Positions 7,111-16,486 are shown, counted from the first letter of the stretch. The stretch: 45,150 nucleotides of DNA from an uncultured Bacteroides sp. (GCA_900546925.1 UREV01000020.1:1-45150), one strand, 5' to 3'. Notes: generated by a model from the letters alone, not told the origin. A program made the numbers and translations.

Positions 7111-9137
7111 ATAATCCTTTGTTGACAAAATCGCTCCTTCCATATGGAGCTCCTCAGTTCGACAAAATACGGACTGAGCATTATCTTCCGGCATTTGAAA
7201 CCGGCATAGAAGAAGCTATGGCTGAAATAGATAGAATCGCTGAGAATCCAGAGATTCCATCTTTTGCCAATACGATTGAAGCCCTTGAGTATTCCGGTAA
7301 AACGCTCAGCGGAGTTTCTGATATATTTTACAATATATTGGAAGCAGATGCTGATGATGAACTCCAGGAAATTGCGGAGAAAGTGTCTCCGATGATGACA
7401 CGCTATTCTATGTATGTATCTCTGAATGAGAAACTTTTCGCCAGAGTTAAAGCAGTGTACGAAGCGAAAGATCAGCTGAATTTGGCGCAAGATCAGAAGC
7501 GTTTGCTGGAGCAGACCTATAAGTCTTTTGCACGTCAGGGAGCTAATCTTTCGGGGGAAGACAAGAAGATCTATAGCGAAAAAATGGAGAGATTGTCCCT
7601 CCTTTCACTCCAGTTCGGAAAGAATGTGTTGGCGGCGACCAATGCTTTTGTCCTGAATATCACCGACGAGAAAGATTTGGAAGGACTGCCTTCTTCGCTT
7701 AAAGAGCAGGCTCGGGAGACGGCAGAAGAGAAGGGCATGGAAGGCTGGGCTTTCACTTTGGACAGACCGATGTATGCTCCGTTCATGCAGAATTGCAGGA
7801 ATCGTGAACTCAGGCACAAAATGTACTTCGCTTATAACACCAGAGCAGTTGGGGGCGTAAATGACAATACGTCCATCGTCCGTGAAATAGCTCAGTTGAG
7901 GCTGGAAGTGGCAAATCTTCTCGGTTATGAGACGTGGGCGGACTATGTGCTGGAGGAAAACATGGCAAAAAGCCGGACGGCAGCATTGACCTTCCTTAAC
8001 GAACTTATGGATAAGAGTTTGCCGTTTGGGCGACGGGACGTCGAGGCGGTGCGGACCTACGCATTGGCGAACGGCTTCGAGGGCGACGAACTCATGGCGT
8101 GGGATTTCAGTTTCTGGGCTGAACGGTATAAGGAGAGCGAGTATGCGTTGAACGAGGAGAAGCTAAAGCCGTATTTCCGTCTGGAAAACTGTATCGATGC
8201 CGTGTTTGGACTTGCGACGAAATTATATGGAATTACGTTCGAGCCGCGTATGGATATTCCTGTGTATCATAAAGATGTGAAAGTCTATGATGTGAAGGAT
8301 CAGGATGGTCGCCATCTTGCGTTGTTCTACGCTGACTTTTTCCCGCGCCCGACCAAGCGCGGAGGAGCGTGGATGACTGAGTTTAGGGGTCAATGCATAA
8401 GAAACGGGGTGGAGGAACGTCCGTTCATCAGCATTGTCACGAACTTTACCAAGCCGACCGGGAGTACGCCGTCATTGATAACTCATGATGAACTCACGAC
8501 ACTTTTGCATGAGTTCGGGCATTCGCTGCACGGGATGTTGGCTGAGGGAAGATACCCTTCTTTGTGTGGGACCAATGTTGCCAGAGATTTCGTGGAACTT
8601 CCGTCGCAGATAATGGAAAACTGGGCATTTGAGCCGGAATTCCTGGATAATTTTGCGAAAGATTATAAGACAGGGGAAGTGATTCCGACAGAATTGGTAA
8701 ACAAGATTGTCAGGGCAAAGAATTATCTTTCAGGTTATTATCAGGTCCGTCAGTTGGACTTCGGAGAATTGGATATGGCTTGGCATACGTTGGGCACCAT
8801 GACGCAAGACAGTACGTTGGAATTTGAGAAAAAAACATTGGCAGACTATCGCACATTGCCTTACGTTGAAGGTACAGCGATTTCCACGTCATTCAACCAT
8901 ATATTCGCAGGAGGATATTCTGCCGGATATTATTCTTACAAATGGGCTGAAGTTCTGGAGGCTGATGCGTTCTCTCTGTTTGCTGAAAAGGGGATATTCG
9001 ACAAGTCGGTCGCAGCGTCATTCCGTAGGGAGATACTCTCTAAAGGAGATTCGGAAGATCCGGCTGTCCTGTATAAGAATTTCAGGGGACATAACCCTGA
9101 TTCTCAGGCATTAATGAAAAAACTTGGGCTCGTGTAG
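7107..9137 (+). CDS. dcp: M3-family metallopeptidase (peptidyl-dipeptidase Dcp type)
   Basis: This is a 676-residue protein, matching the usual length of Dcp and oligopeptidase A (about 680). The zinc motif HEFGH is at residues 468-472 and the third ligand is Glu497 in DFVELPSQIMENW, 25 residues after the second His, exactly the M3 spacing. No signal peptide is visible, so it acts in the cytoplasm. It would remove C-terminal dipeptides from, or degrade, short peptides left by other proteases. Start overlaps the stop of the zinc-ribbon gene. A hairpin terminator overlaps its stop codon. Dcp versus oligopeptidase A specificity cannot be separated by eye. Confidence 0.9.
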   Translation: MNNPLLTKSLLPYGAPQFDKIRTEHYLPAFETGIEEAMAEIDRIAENPEIPSFANTIEALEYSGKTLSGVSDIFYNILEADADDELQEIAEKVSPMMTRYSMYVSLNEKLFARVKAVYEAKDQLNLAQDQKRLLEQTYKSFARQGANLSGEDKKIYSEKMERLSLLSLQFGKNVLAATNAFVLNITDEKDLEGLPSSLKEQARETAEEKGMEGWAFTLDRPMYAPFMQNCRNRELRHKMYFAYNTRAVGGVNDNTSIVREIAQLRLEVANLLGYETWADYVLEENMAKSRTAALTFLNELMDKSLPFGRRDVEAVRTYALANGFEGDELMAWDFSFWAERYKESEYALNEEKLKPYFRLENCIDAVFGLATKLYGITFEPRMDIPVYHKDVKVYDVKDQDGRHLALFYADFFPRPTKRGGAWMTEFRGQCIRNGVEERPFISIVTNFTKPTGSTPSLITHDELTTLLHEFGHSLHGMLAEGRYPSLCGTNVARDFVELPSQIMENWAFEPEFLDNFAKDYKTGEVIPTELVNKIVRAKNYLSGYYQVRQLDFGELDMAWHTLGTMTQDSTLEFEKKTLADYRTLPYVEGTAISTSFNHIFAGGYSAGYYSYKWAEVLEADAFSLFAEKGIFDKSVAASFRREILSKGDSEDPAVLYKNFRGHNPDSQALMKKLGLV

Positions 9138-9152
9138 AACCCAAGTTTTTTA
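9117..9152 (+). terminator. Intrinsic terminator after dcp
   Basis: AACTTGGG and CCCAAGTT form a stem around the TAG stop codon, followed by T6. Confidence 0.85.
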
Positions 9153-9171
9153 AAAATGTATGTAGCCGGAT

Positions 9172-10446
9172 TTAAGCGGCTTCCTGTTTCTTCGGATCCT
9201 TGAACAGAATCATGAAAAGCACTGCTACCACCAGAGCGTAAGCGGCGAAAATGTACCATGCCGTACTCCATGACGGGTTGGCTGATTCGAAAACGAACTT
9301 GTTTACAATTACCTGAGCACCAAGTGTTCCGATAGTGGCGCCGATACCGTTGGTCATAAGCATGAACAGTCCCTGTGCACTTGAACGTATCTTCTCATCG
9401 GTCTTCATATTCACGTAAAGAGAACCTGAAATGTTGAAGAAGTCGAAAGCGACACCATAGACAAGGCATGAGAGAATGAACATCCAGACTCCTGAACCAG
9501 GGTTACCTGCTCCGAAAAGACCAAATCTGAATACCCAAGCTGTCATGGCGATCAGCATCACTTTCTTGATGCCGAAAAACTTCATCGCTATCGGAATGAG
9601 AAGAATGCACAATGTCTCTGAAATCTGAGATATTGAGATCAATGCATTGGCGTTCTGTGCTCCCCATGAATCAGCATACTCCGGAATGGAAGCGAAACTC
9701 GTGATGAACGGGTTTGCGAATCCGTTGGTAATCTGAAGTGACACTCCGAGAAGCATGGAGAAAATGAAGAAAATCGCCATGTCCTTTTTCTTGAACAGTG
9801 AGAAAGCCCTCAGACCGAACACGTCCACGAAAGAAGTGCCTTCATTTGTCTTGCTGACTGGGCACGGGGGCAGGGTCAGTGCATAAGCGCAGAGTGCAAG
9901 TCCGATAATACCAGATGTAAAGAACTGGTTATAAGAATGTTGGAACTGTACGCCATCGATAGTCATGAAGTTTACGAAAAGCATGCTGCAGATAAAACCG
10001 ACGGTTCCGAATACTCTGATAGGAGGGAAGTCCTTCACGGTGTCGAGACCGTATCTTTCCAGACCGGAATATGCCACTGAGTTGGAAAGAGCGATAGTAG
10101 GCATATAGAATGCTACACTGAGGCTATATAATCCAAAAAGGTGACCGAAAGCAACATTCTCTCCTGCTGACATTCCATACCATCCTGCTGCGATCATAAA
10201 CAATCCTGCGAGACCATGGCATATGCTGAGCACTTTCTGCGCTGGTATATATTTATCAGCGATGATACCCACTATAGCCGGCATGAAAATAGAGACGATT
10301 CCTTGCATTGCATAGAAAATGCCGATCTTGGCACTCATTCCGATTCCTGCGAGGTAACTGCCCATGGAAGTCAGATACGCTCCCCAGATGGCATATTGCA
10401 GGAAATTCATAATTATCAGCCTCATGCTGATTCCGTTGTTCTTCAT
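9172..10446 (-). CDS. Nucleoside:H+ symporter family MFS transporter
   Basis: This 424-residue, 12-TM protein begins MKNNGISMRLIIMNFLQYAIWGAYLTS. The NFLQYxIWGAW-like start, the GIxADKY loop (here GIIADKYIPAQK) and FPPIRVFGTVGFI are hallmarks of the NHS/NupG branch of the major facilitator superfamily. It would import nucleosides driven by protons. It is monocistronic and divergent from the tgt operon, which contains uracil permease and dUTPase genes. That gives a loose nucleotide-salvage theme across the divergent region. Substrate range is inferred from family only. Confidence 0.8.
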   Translation of the reverse strand: MKNNGISMRLIIMNFLQYAIWGAYLTSMGSYLAGIGMSAKIGIFYAMQGIVSIFMPAIVGIIADKYIPAQKVLSICHGLAGLFMIAAGWYGMSAGENVAFGHLFGLYSLSVAFYMPTIALSNSVAYSGLERYGLDTVKDFPPIRVFGTVGFICSMLFVNFMTIDGVQFQHSYNQFFTSGIIGLALCAYALTLPPCPVSKTNEGTSFVDVFGLRAFSLFKKKDMAIFFIFSMLLGVSLQITNGFANPFITSFASIPEYADSWGAQNANALISISQISETLCILLIPIAMKFFGIKKVMLIAMTAWVFRFGLFGAGNPGSGVWMFILSCLVYGVAFDFFNISGSLYVNMKTDEKIRSSAQGLFMLMTNGIGATIGTLGAQVIVNKFVFESANPSWSTAWYIFAAYALVVAVLFMILFKDPKKQEAA

Positions 10447-10489
10447 ATTACTATGACTTTGTTTGTTTTTGTTGAAGTTGTTCTAGTGA

Positions 10490-10505
10490 ATTTCGAAACC
10501 GAAAT
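10490..10505. promoter_or_regulatory. Short palindrome in the nucleoside transporter leader
   Basis: ATTTCG-AAAC-CGAAAT is a perfect 6-bp-arm inverted repeat just downstream of the transporter's -7 box, in the leader or start-site region. It is a candidate operator. Confidence 0.35.
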
Positions 10506-10509
10506 CAGG

Positions 10510-10517
10510 CAAATGTA
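10510..10517 (-). promoter_or_regulatory. -7 box of the nucleoside transporter
   Basis: TACATTTG matches TAnnTTTG on the minus strand and gives a leader of about 58 nt before the ATG at 10446. Confidence 0.55.
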
Positions 10518-10539
10518 CAAGTTTTTATCGTATTTTTAC

Positions 10540-10547
10540 TAACTTTG
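10540..10547 (+). promoter_or_regulatory. -7 box of the tgt-murF operon
   Basis: TAACTTTG is a perfect -7 box. Transcription would begin near 10553, which rules out the TTG at 10552 as a normal start and supports ATG 10570 for tgt. Confidence 0.65.
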
Positions 10548-10569
10548 AAAGTTGAAACTTGAAAAATTA

Positions 10570-11700
10570 ATGAAATTCGAAAAGATAGCTTCAGATCCGC
10601 AGTCATCTGCACGATGTGGTGTGATAACCACTGACCATGGTCAGATAGAGACACCTATCTTCATGCCGGTAGGAACTGTAGGTTCTGTAAAGGGTGTATA
10701 TCACAGAGATTTGAAAGAGGATATTAAAGCGCAGATTATCCTCGGAAATACTTATCATTTGTACCTTCGTCCAGGTCTGGATACATTGAAAGCAGCCGGA
10801 GGGCTTCATAAATTCATATCATGGGACAGACCGATATTGACCGACAGCGGCGGTTTCCAGGTATTCTCACTTACGGGAATCAGAAAGCTTACACCTGACG
10901 GCTGTACGTTTTCTTCGCATATAGATGGCTCCAGACATACTTTTACACCTGAAAATAATGTTGATACTCAGCGTATTATCGGCGCTGATATCATGATGGC
11001 GCTGGATGAGTGCTGTCCGGGAGACGCAGACTACGACTATGCGAAAAAATCATTGAAAATGACCCAAAACTGGCTCGAAAGATATCTGAAGAGATTCGAT
11101 GAGACAGAGCCTCTTTACGGTTACAGCCAGACAGTGTTCCCGATTATCCAGGGGTGCGTTTATCCTGAACTTAGGAAAATGGCGGTGGATCATGCGGTAT
11201 CGTTCGACAGGGAAGGATATGCCATCGGAGGACTTGCGGTCGGAGAACCTACGGAGAAAATGTATGAGATGCTGGAACTTGTGTGCCCGCTCCTTCCGGA
11301 CGACAGGCCTCGTTATCTCATGGGGGTAGGAACACCTGCCAACTTGCTGGAAGGTATCGCCAGGGGAGTGGATATGTTCGACTGCGTCATGCCGACAAGA
11401 AACGGACGTAACGGCATGTTGTTCACCTGGAACGGAATAATGAACATGCGCAACAAAAAGTGGGAGAATGACTTCTCTCTCATTGACCCGGACGGGGCAT
11501 CTTTCGTGGACAGAACTTACACGAAGGCCTATTTGAGGCATCTTTTTGTCGCAGGTGAGATGTTTGCTGCTATGATTGCGAGTGAACATAATCTCGCGTT
11601 CTATCTGGATTTGGTCCGTACTGCGCGCCGGCACATTCTGGCCGGAGATTTCAAATCCTGGAAAGACGTGACGGTAAAACGGATAATGACAAGGCTTTAG
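10570..11700 (+). CDS. tgt: tRNA-guanine transglycosylase (queuosine pathway), zinc cysteines absent
   Basis: This 376-residue protein exchanges guanine 34 for a queuine precursor in GUN-anticodon tRNAs. Both catalytic aspartates are visible: Asp92 in LTDSGGFQVF and Asp271 in DCVMPTRNGRNG. The fold's usual zinc site is CxCxxC plus a His. At the aligned positions this protein has Gly309, Ser311 and Asp314 (DPDGASFVDRTY), while His340 is kept (SEHNLAFY). So three of four zinc ligands are gone although the surrounding sequence (YTKAYLRHLF) is well conserved. It is the first gene of a five-gene plus-strand operon and ends 3 bp before the permease gene. ATG 10570 is preferred over TTG 10552. Confidence 0.92.
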   Translation: MKFEKIASDPQSSARCGVITTDHGQIETPIFMPVGTVGSVKGVYHRDLKEDIKAQIILGNTYHLYLRPGLDTLKAAGGLHKFISWDRPILTDSGGFQVFSLTGIRKLTPDGCTFSSHIDGSRHTFTPENNVDTQRIIGADIMMALDECCPGDADYDYAKKSLKMTQNWLERYLKRFDETEPLYGYSQTVFPIIQGCVYPELRKMAVDHAVSFDREGYAIGGLAVGEPTEKMYEMLELVCPLLPDDRPRYLMGVGTPANLLEGIARGVDMFDCVMPTRNGRNGMLFTWNGIMNMRNKKWENDFSLIDPDGASFVDRTYTKAYLRHLFVAGEMFAAMIASEHNLAFYLDLVRTARRHILAGDFKSWKDVTVKRIMTRL

Positions 11701-11703
11701 ACT

Positions 11704-12792
11704 ATGTTTCCAAAGAAACTTGATCTCTACATAATAAAGAAGTTCATGTTTACCTTCTTTATCGCGATTCTGCTTATTATCGGAATCGTGATAATCTTCG
11801 ACATCAGCGAGAAGGTGGACGATTTCGTGTCCAGACAGGCACCGATAGAGTCCATTATCTTCGATTATTATTTGAACTTCATACCTTATTTCATGAATAT
11901 GTTCAGTCCTCTGTTCGTATTCATTACGGTCATTTTCTTTACCTCGAGGATGGCGGCGAATTCGGAGATAATCGGTATATTGTCCTGCGGAATCAGTTTC
12001 CACAGAATGATGGTGCCATATATCTTTTCCGCAACCGTAATCGCCTTATTGTCATTGGCCTTGAACCTCTTTGTGATTCCGCGGTCCAATGTCGAACGGC
12101 ATAGATTTGAGGCTGTTTATACGAAGAAGAAAGCTCAGGCATCGGAAAGAAACATCCATTACCAGATAGCTCCGGGAGAGTTCGTGTATGTGGAGCAGTT
12201 CAGCAAATATAACAACACGGCTTATAAGTTCACGCTGGAGACTATAAAAGATAATCAGCTGGTTTCCAAATTGTCCGCAGAACGTGCGGTATGGGACAGT
12301 ACTTTCGGTGGATGGACACTCAAGAAGTATTTTATCAGAGATTATAACGACGAGGGGCTTGAAGACAAGGTCAAGTGCGGTGAACAGTTGGATACGGTAA
12401 TCAGTCTGACTGTCACGGATATGGTAAGAAAGAAAAATACCGTGGAAGACCTTCCGTATCAAGACCTTAACGAACTTATCGAGACGCAGAAGCAGCGAGG
12501 TGACCCGAATGTGAAATACTCGCTCATCGAAAAACAACAGAGATTCTCATTGCCGTTTTCCGCTTTCATCCTCACGATTATGGGTGTGGCATTGTCCTCA
12601 CGTAAAAAGAGGGGAGGCATCGGATGGAACCTTGCGATCGGAATCGCACTCAGTTTCTCTTACATTTTGTTCATGAGGTTCAGTCAAATGTTTGTCTACA
12701 CAGGTGTCATGCCGCCGTGGCTTGCAATTTGGCTTCCTAATATGATATTTGCGCTCATCGCCGGCGTATTGTATAAGATAGCGCCGAAATAG
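11704..12792 (+). CDS. LptF/LptG (YjgP/YjgQ) family LPS-export permease
   Basis: This 362-residue protein begins with LDLYIIKKFMFTFFIAILLI, the typical first membrane segment of LptF/G. Three TM helices precede a periplasmic beta-jellyroll region (about residues 130-270), and three more follow (LPFSAFILTIMGVALSS, then GGIGWNLAIGIALSFSYI). In the Lpt system two such permeases and LptB extract lipopolysaccharide from the inner membrane. Which of F or G this is cannot be decided here. It follows tgt by 3 bp, an arrangement I know from other Bacteroidota. Confidence 0.85.
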   Translation: MFPKKLDLYIIKKFMFTFFIAILLIIGIVIIFDISEKVDDFVSRQAPIESIIFDYYLNFIPYFMNMFSPLFVFITVIFFTSRMAANSEIIGILSCGISFHRMMVPYIFSATVIALLSLALNLFVIPRSNVERHRFEAVYTKKKAQASERNIHYQIAPGEFVYVEQFSKYNNTAYKFTLETIKDNQLVSKLSAERAVWDSTFGGWTLKKYFIRDYNDEGLEDKVKCGEQLDTVISLTVTDMVRKKNTVEDLPYQDLNELIETQKQRGDPNVKYSLIEKQQRFSLPFSAFILTIMGVALSSRKKRGGIGWNLAIGIALSFSYILFMRFSQMFVYTGVMPPWLAIWLPNMIFALIAGVLYKIAPK

Positions 12793-12825
12793 TCTGTAAA
12801 CCAACAACTTATAATAATTATTACA

Positions 12826-14043
12826 ATGGCTGAACATTCGTTGTCTCCTATGAAGCGCACCATCGTCGGTGTGCAATTCATGTTTGTGGCATTCGGCTCT
12901 ACCGTGCTTGTCCCGATTCTCTGTAATCTCGATCCGGCTGTGGCCCTGCTTGCTGCCGGTCTCGGTACTTTACTGTTCCATTTAGTTACTGGTGGTAAAG
13001 TTCCTATTTATCTCGGCAGTAGTTTTGCGTTCATCGCCCCTATCATTAAGGCGACAGAACTTTACGGACTTTCAGGCATGTTCTGCGGACTTGTTTCCGT
13101 AGGTTTAGTCTATATGCTTATGAGCTTGCTGGTCAAGACCTTCGGAATAGAATTCATAAAGAAATTGTTCCCGCCGATTGTTATCGGTCCGGTAATTATC
13201 CTCATCGGTCTCTCACTTGCAAGTACAGGTGTAAACATGGCTAAGGCCAACTGGATTTTGGCCCTTGTGTCTCTGGCTGTTGCAGTGGCAGCTTCCATCT
13301 GGGGTAAAGGCATTGTGAAACTAATTCCTGTAGTATTCGGCGCTGTAGCCGGCTACATAGTATCTTTATTATTCTTCAGAGAATCCATGGATTTCTCACC
13401 AGTGGCACAGGCCTCATGGTTTGCCATCCCTAAACTTTCCCATATGTCATTCTCATGGCAGGCAATCCTGTTCATGGCCCCTGTCGCCATCGCCCCGATA
13501 ATCGAACACGTGGGAGATATGTACGCCATCAGCTCCATCGCAGGCAAGGACTTCATCAAAGACCCTGGACTTCACAGAACACTCCTCGGAGATGGTCTCT
13601 CATGCTGCTTGGCTGCATTCCTCGGAGGTGCTCCAATCACTACTTATTCTGAGGTTACAGGTGCGGTATCACTTACAAAAGTCACTGACCCGTCAGTACT
13701 GAGAATCGCCGGTGTCTCTGCCGTTGTATTGGCTCTCATCGGAAAAGTAGGTGCCGTCATCCAGACGATACCTCAGGCCGTTCTCGGCGGCATCATGTTG
13801 CTCCTCTTCGGCTCCATCGCTTCAGTCGGCATCAGCAATATGATCGAATCCAAACTGAATATGGGATCGACAAGAAACCTCATCATATCATCATTGATCC
13901 TGACCATAGGCATCGGAGGCGCGGTAATCGACTTCGGCAGTTTTTCTCTTGCAGGAATCGGACTCGCATCGATCGTCGGTGTGGTGCTGAACCTCATTTT
14001 GCCTCACGACAAGGAAGTTTCTGAAACATTGGAATCGAAATGA
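12826..14043 (+). CDS. uraA: Uracil permease (NCS2 family)
   Basis: This 405-residue, polytopic protein has NCS2 signatures: an N-terminal VGVQFMFVAFGSTVLVPIL, a catalytic-region PVAIAPIIEHVGDMYAIS (the conserved Glu of TM8) and PITTYSEVTGAVSLTKV (the TM10 Glu region). It would import uracil with protons. It is 33 bp after the permease gene and overlaps dut by ATGA, so pyrimidine uptake and dUTP control are translationally linked. Xanthine or other nucleobase specificity is possible but less likely given TYSEVTG and length. Confidence 0.85.
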   Translation: MAEHSLSPMKRTIVGVQFMFVAFGSTVLVPILCNLDPAVALLAAGLGTLLFHLVTGGKVPIYLGSSFAFIAPIIKATELYGLSGMFCGLVSVGLVYMLMSLLVKTFGIEFIKKLFPPIVIGPVIILIGLSLASTGVNMAKANWILALVSLAVAVAASIWGKGIVKLIPVVFGAVAGYIVSLLFFRESMDFSPVAQASWFAIPKLSHMSFSWQAILFMAPVAIAPIIEHVGDMYAISSIAGKDFIKDPGLHRTLLGDGLSCCLAAFLGGAPITTYSEVTGAVSLTKVTDPSVLRIAGVSAVVLALIGKVGAVIQTIPQAVLGGIMLLLFGSIASVGISNMIESKLNMGSTRNLIISSLILTIGIGGAVIDFGSFSLAGIGLASIVGVVLNLILPHDKEVSETLESK

Positions 14044-14474
14044 AAGTTAAAATTGTAAACAAATCATCGAACCCTTCTCCTGCTTACGCGACACTTCAGT
14101 CGGCAGGTATGGATATCCGTGCGAACTTGCAGGAACCTGTGACACTGGCCCCGCTCCAGCGAGCCCTCATTCCGACCGGTATTTACATCGCATTGCCGGA
14201 AGGCTTTGAGTGTCAGGCTCGTCCACGTAGCGGCCTGGCTGTAAAACACGGCATCACAGTTCTCAATTCACCAGGTACCATCGACGCGGATTATCGCGGT
14301 GAACTGAAGATTCTGCTCGTGAATCTCTCTGATACTCCGTTTGTTATCGAAAATGGAGAACGTATTGCACAGCTTGTGGTTGCACGCCACGAGCATGTGG
14401 AATGGGAAGAAGTCGAAGTCCTCGATGAGACCGGAAGGGGAGAGGGCGGTTTTGGAAGTACAGGCGTAAAATAA
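14040..14474 (+). CDS. dut: dUTP diphosphatase (trimeric dUTPase)
   Basis: This is a 144-residue protein carrying all five trimeric dUTPase motifs in order: AGMDIRA, PRSGLA, GTIDADYRGELK (catalytic Asp), RIAQLVV, and the flexible C-terminal P-loop-like RGEGGFGSTG. It hydrolyses dUTP to dUMP and pyrophosphate, keeping uracil out of DNA and feeding dTMP synthesis. It overlaps uraA by 4 bp and murF by 1 bp (TAATG). Confidence 0.96.
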   Translation: MKVKIVNKSSNPSPAYATLQSAGMDIRANLQEPVTLAPLQRALIPTGIYIALPEGFECQARPRSGLAVKHGITVLNSPGTIDADYRGELKILLVNLSDTPFVIENGERIAQLVVARHEHVEWEEVEVLDETGRGEGGFGSTGVK

Positions 14475-15835
14475 TGGAAATTAAAGAATTATATTCTATT
14501 TTTTGTCAATGCGGATGTGTCGCTACCGATAGTCGTAAGATTAGCGGCGGGGAGTTGTTCATCGCGTTGAAAGGCGAAAATTTCGACGGAAACGAATACG
14601 CCGAAAAAGCGTTGAATTCAGGTGCTGCCTATGTTGTAGTGACCTCTGGTTCAGTTGTTTGCGATAAAAGTTCTGCGTATTTGGATTCGGATGGACGTAG
14701 CAGGATTATTCCTGTAAGCGATACTTTGCAGACACTTCAGGAACTTGCGAGGTATCATCGCGAACACGTTCTGTCAGACGGGAAACATCTTGACATAATC
14801 GGCATCACCGGAACAAACGGCAAAACCACTACGAAGGAACTCATAAAGACCGTTCTATCAGCTAAATACAACGTTGTCGCCACAGAAGGCAACCTGAACA
14901 ACGACATCGGAGTTCCGCTCTCGCTGCTGAAAATCACCCCGTCGACCGAACTCGCCGTAATCGAAATGGGCGCCAGTCACCCTGATGACATTTTCAAACT
15001 TGTGCGCGTCTCAGAGCCCGATTTCGGCATAATCACCAATGTCGGCAAGGCCCACCTCCAGGGGTTCGGAAGTTTCGAGGGCGTAAAAAAAGCCAAGGGC
15101 TGCCTCTATGATTATGTCAATGCCTTCGGCACTTCGGTTTTTGTCAATGCCGATGACCCCGTTTTGGTGTCCATGACGGAGGAGCGTAACTGTAAGTCAG
15201 TCATCTCCTACGGATTGCATCATGATGGTTGCGTCATCATGGATACGACTCCTGAAGAACCATTTTTGCGCATTATGATGCCAGGTGGAGTAGTCGTGAA
15301 GACAAAACTTGTCGGAGCATATAATTCGGCAAATGTCTTGGCTGCGTTATGTATAGGAAAGCATTTCGGTGTATCTGAGGAGGAAGCGATTTCAGCTATA
15401 GAATCATATACACCATCCAACAGCAGGTCTCAGATGGTCAAGACCGAGCATAATGTGCTCGTAGTCGATGCTTATAATGCAAATCCGTCCAGCATGTCAG
15501 CTGCCCTTAATAATTTCTCCGGGATGAAAGCAGCCCATAAGGCCGCCCTCCTAGGTGATATGAGGGAACTGGGTCCTACTTCAGTATCGGAACATATTGC
15601 TATAGTGGAACTTGCGATGAAGTCTGGTATGGACGTGATTTGTTTCGTAGGAGAAGAATTCGGAAAGGCATTGACCCAAATAGGCATAGTTCCGGCTGAG
15701 AATTCGGGCATCAGATGGTACGGGACATCGGAAGAATTGGCCGACGCGCTGGCGAAAAAGCCTCTGCATGGGTATGCGATACTCGTGAAAGGCTCTCGCG
15801 GAATTATGATGGAGAAAGCGATTCCGGCACTGTAG
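14474..15835 (+). CDS. murF: UDP-MurNAc-tripeptide--D-alanyl-D-alanine ligase
   Basis: This 453-residue Mur ligase has the ATP-binding P-loop GITGTNGKTTTKE, the central-domain EMGASHPDDI (Mg/carbamylated Lys region), VDAYNANPSSM and the C-terminal VKGSRGIMMEK. It adds D-Ala-D-Ala to the UDP-MurNAc tripeptide, the last cytoplasmic step before lipid I. NAxxxNNxxG appears as EGNLNNDIGVPLSLL. It ends the tgt operon, and a hairpin within the convergent PAP2 gene's 3' end would terminate it. Confidence 0.95.
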   Translation: MEIKELYSIFCQCGCVATDSRKISGGELFIALKGENFDGNEYAEKALNSGAAYVVVTSGSVVCDKSSAYLDSDGRSRIIPVSDTLQTLQELARYHREHVLSDGKHLDIIGITGTNGKTTTKELIKTVLSAKYNVVATEGNLNNDIGVPLSLLKITPSTELAVIEMGASHPDDIFKLVRVSEPDFGIITNVGKAHLQGFGSFEGVKKAKGCLYDYVNAFGTSVFVNADDPVLVSMTEERNCKSVISYGLHHDGCVIMDTTPEEPFLRIMMPGGVVVKTKLVGAYNSANVLAALCIGKHFGVSEEEAISAIESYTPSNSRSQMVKTEHNVLVVDAYNANPSSMSAALNNFSGMKAAHKAALLGDMRELGPTSVSEHIAIVELAMKSGMDVICFVGEEFGKALTQIGIVPAENSGIRWYGTSEELADALAKKPLHGYAILVKGSRGIMMEKAIPAL

Positions 15836-15848
15836 CCTTCACCGGAAA

Positions 15849-15886
15849 CTAAAATTTGCGTTCCGTTCCCTTTCCCGGGAGCGGAA
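15849..15886 (-). repeat. 38-bp repeat, copy 1
   Basis: This copy encodes the C-terminal residues and stop codon of the PAP2 phosphatase. Read on the minus strand it is identical to 21811-21848 on the plus strand. Each copy sits within a stem-loop. Confidence 0.9.
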
Positions 15887-15896
15887 TTGCTTTTTT
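15849..15896. terminator. Terminator hairpin overlapping the PAP2 3' end; part of a repeated element
   Basis: GCGTTCCG-N and a complementary CGGAATTGC form a stem followed by T6 on the plus strand, suited to ending the murF operon. Bases 15849-15886 recur perfectly, in the opposite orientation, at 21811-21848. Confidence 0.65.
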
Positions 15897-16481
15897 ATCG
15901 ATGTATTTGGCAAATATAAATTTTGCGAATGTCGCTGTCAATGCGCCGTAGCCACTGCCGATGATGGCACCGACAAGAACGTCTCCAAGATAATGTTTTC
16001 CGACAAATATCCTGCTCATGGACAAGCAGATAGCCCAAACGAATATCGTGTTGATGTAGGCCTTGTATCTATGTTCCAAATCATAGCGGAACAACATTGA
16101 CGTACACATTGCAAAGCCGAAGGCATTGGCAGCGTGGGCGGAAAAAAAACCGAACAGGCTGCCGCGGGTTTCGAGCACATGCAGGCCGCCGAAGAGCATG
16201 TAGGAACTGTAGCATGGGCGCAGTCTGGCGACCGAATATTTCAGCAAGTTTGCGGTTTGGTCGCATGCGAGTAGAGTCAATGCTACACATACGATGGATA
16301 TCAGGCCTTTTTTCCAACCGAGACGCCAGACGAGGCAAAATGCGACGAATGCGTACATCGGAAACCAAGCGGCTCTGTCCGACATGAAAACCATGAATTG
16401 ATCTGTCGCCGGATTATGAATCTGGTTAAGAAAAAGGGTCAAAATCTGATCCCATCGGTGTTGTAGGTCCCAAAAGTGCAT
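15849..16481 (-). CDS. PAP2-family membrane phosphatase
   Basis: This 210-residue, multi-TM protein starts at ATG 16481 (MHFWDLQHRWDQ). A TTG 9 bp upstream was rejected. The PAP2 signature is complete: KYSVARLRP (K-x6-RP), FFSAHAANAF (SxH with the catalytic His), and SRIFVGKHYLGDV (SR-x5-H with the second His and Asp). Such enzymes dephosphorylate undecaprenyl pyrophosphate or lipid A. The nearby murF would fit undecaprenyl recycling but is not proof. The last 11 residues (PLPGKGTERKF) are encoded inside the 38-bp repeated element. It follows obgE by a few bases on the minus strand. Confidence 0.85.
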   Translation of the reverse strand: MHFWDLQHRWDQILTLFLNQIHNPATDQFMVFMSDRAAWFPMYAFVAFCLVWRLGWKKGLISIVCVALTLLACDQTANLLKYSVARLRPCYSSYMLFGGLHVLETRGSLFGFFSAHAANAFGFAMCTSMLFRYDLEHRYKAYINTIFVWAICLSMSRIFVGKHYLGDVLVGAIIGSGYGALTATFAKFIFAKYIDKKAIPLPGKGTERKF

Positions 16482-16486
16482 AATTA

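Noticed and set aside
11050..12003. Long minus-strand open frame opposite tgt and the LptF/G gene
   Set aside because: Both plus-strand genes have clear family motifs; the antisense frame has none.
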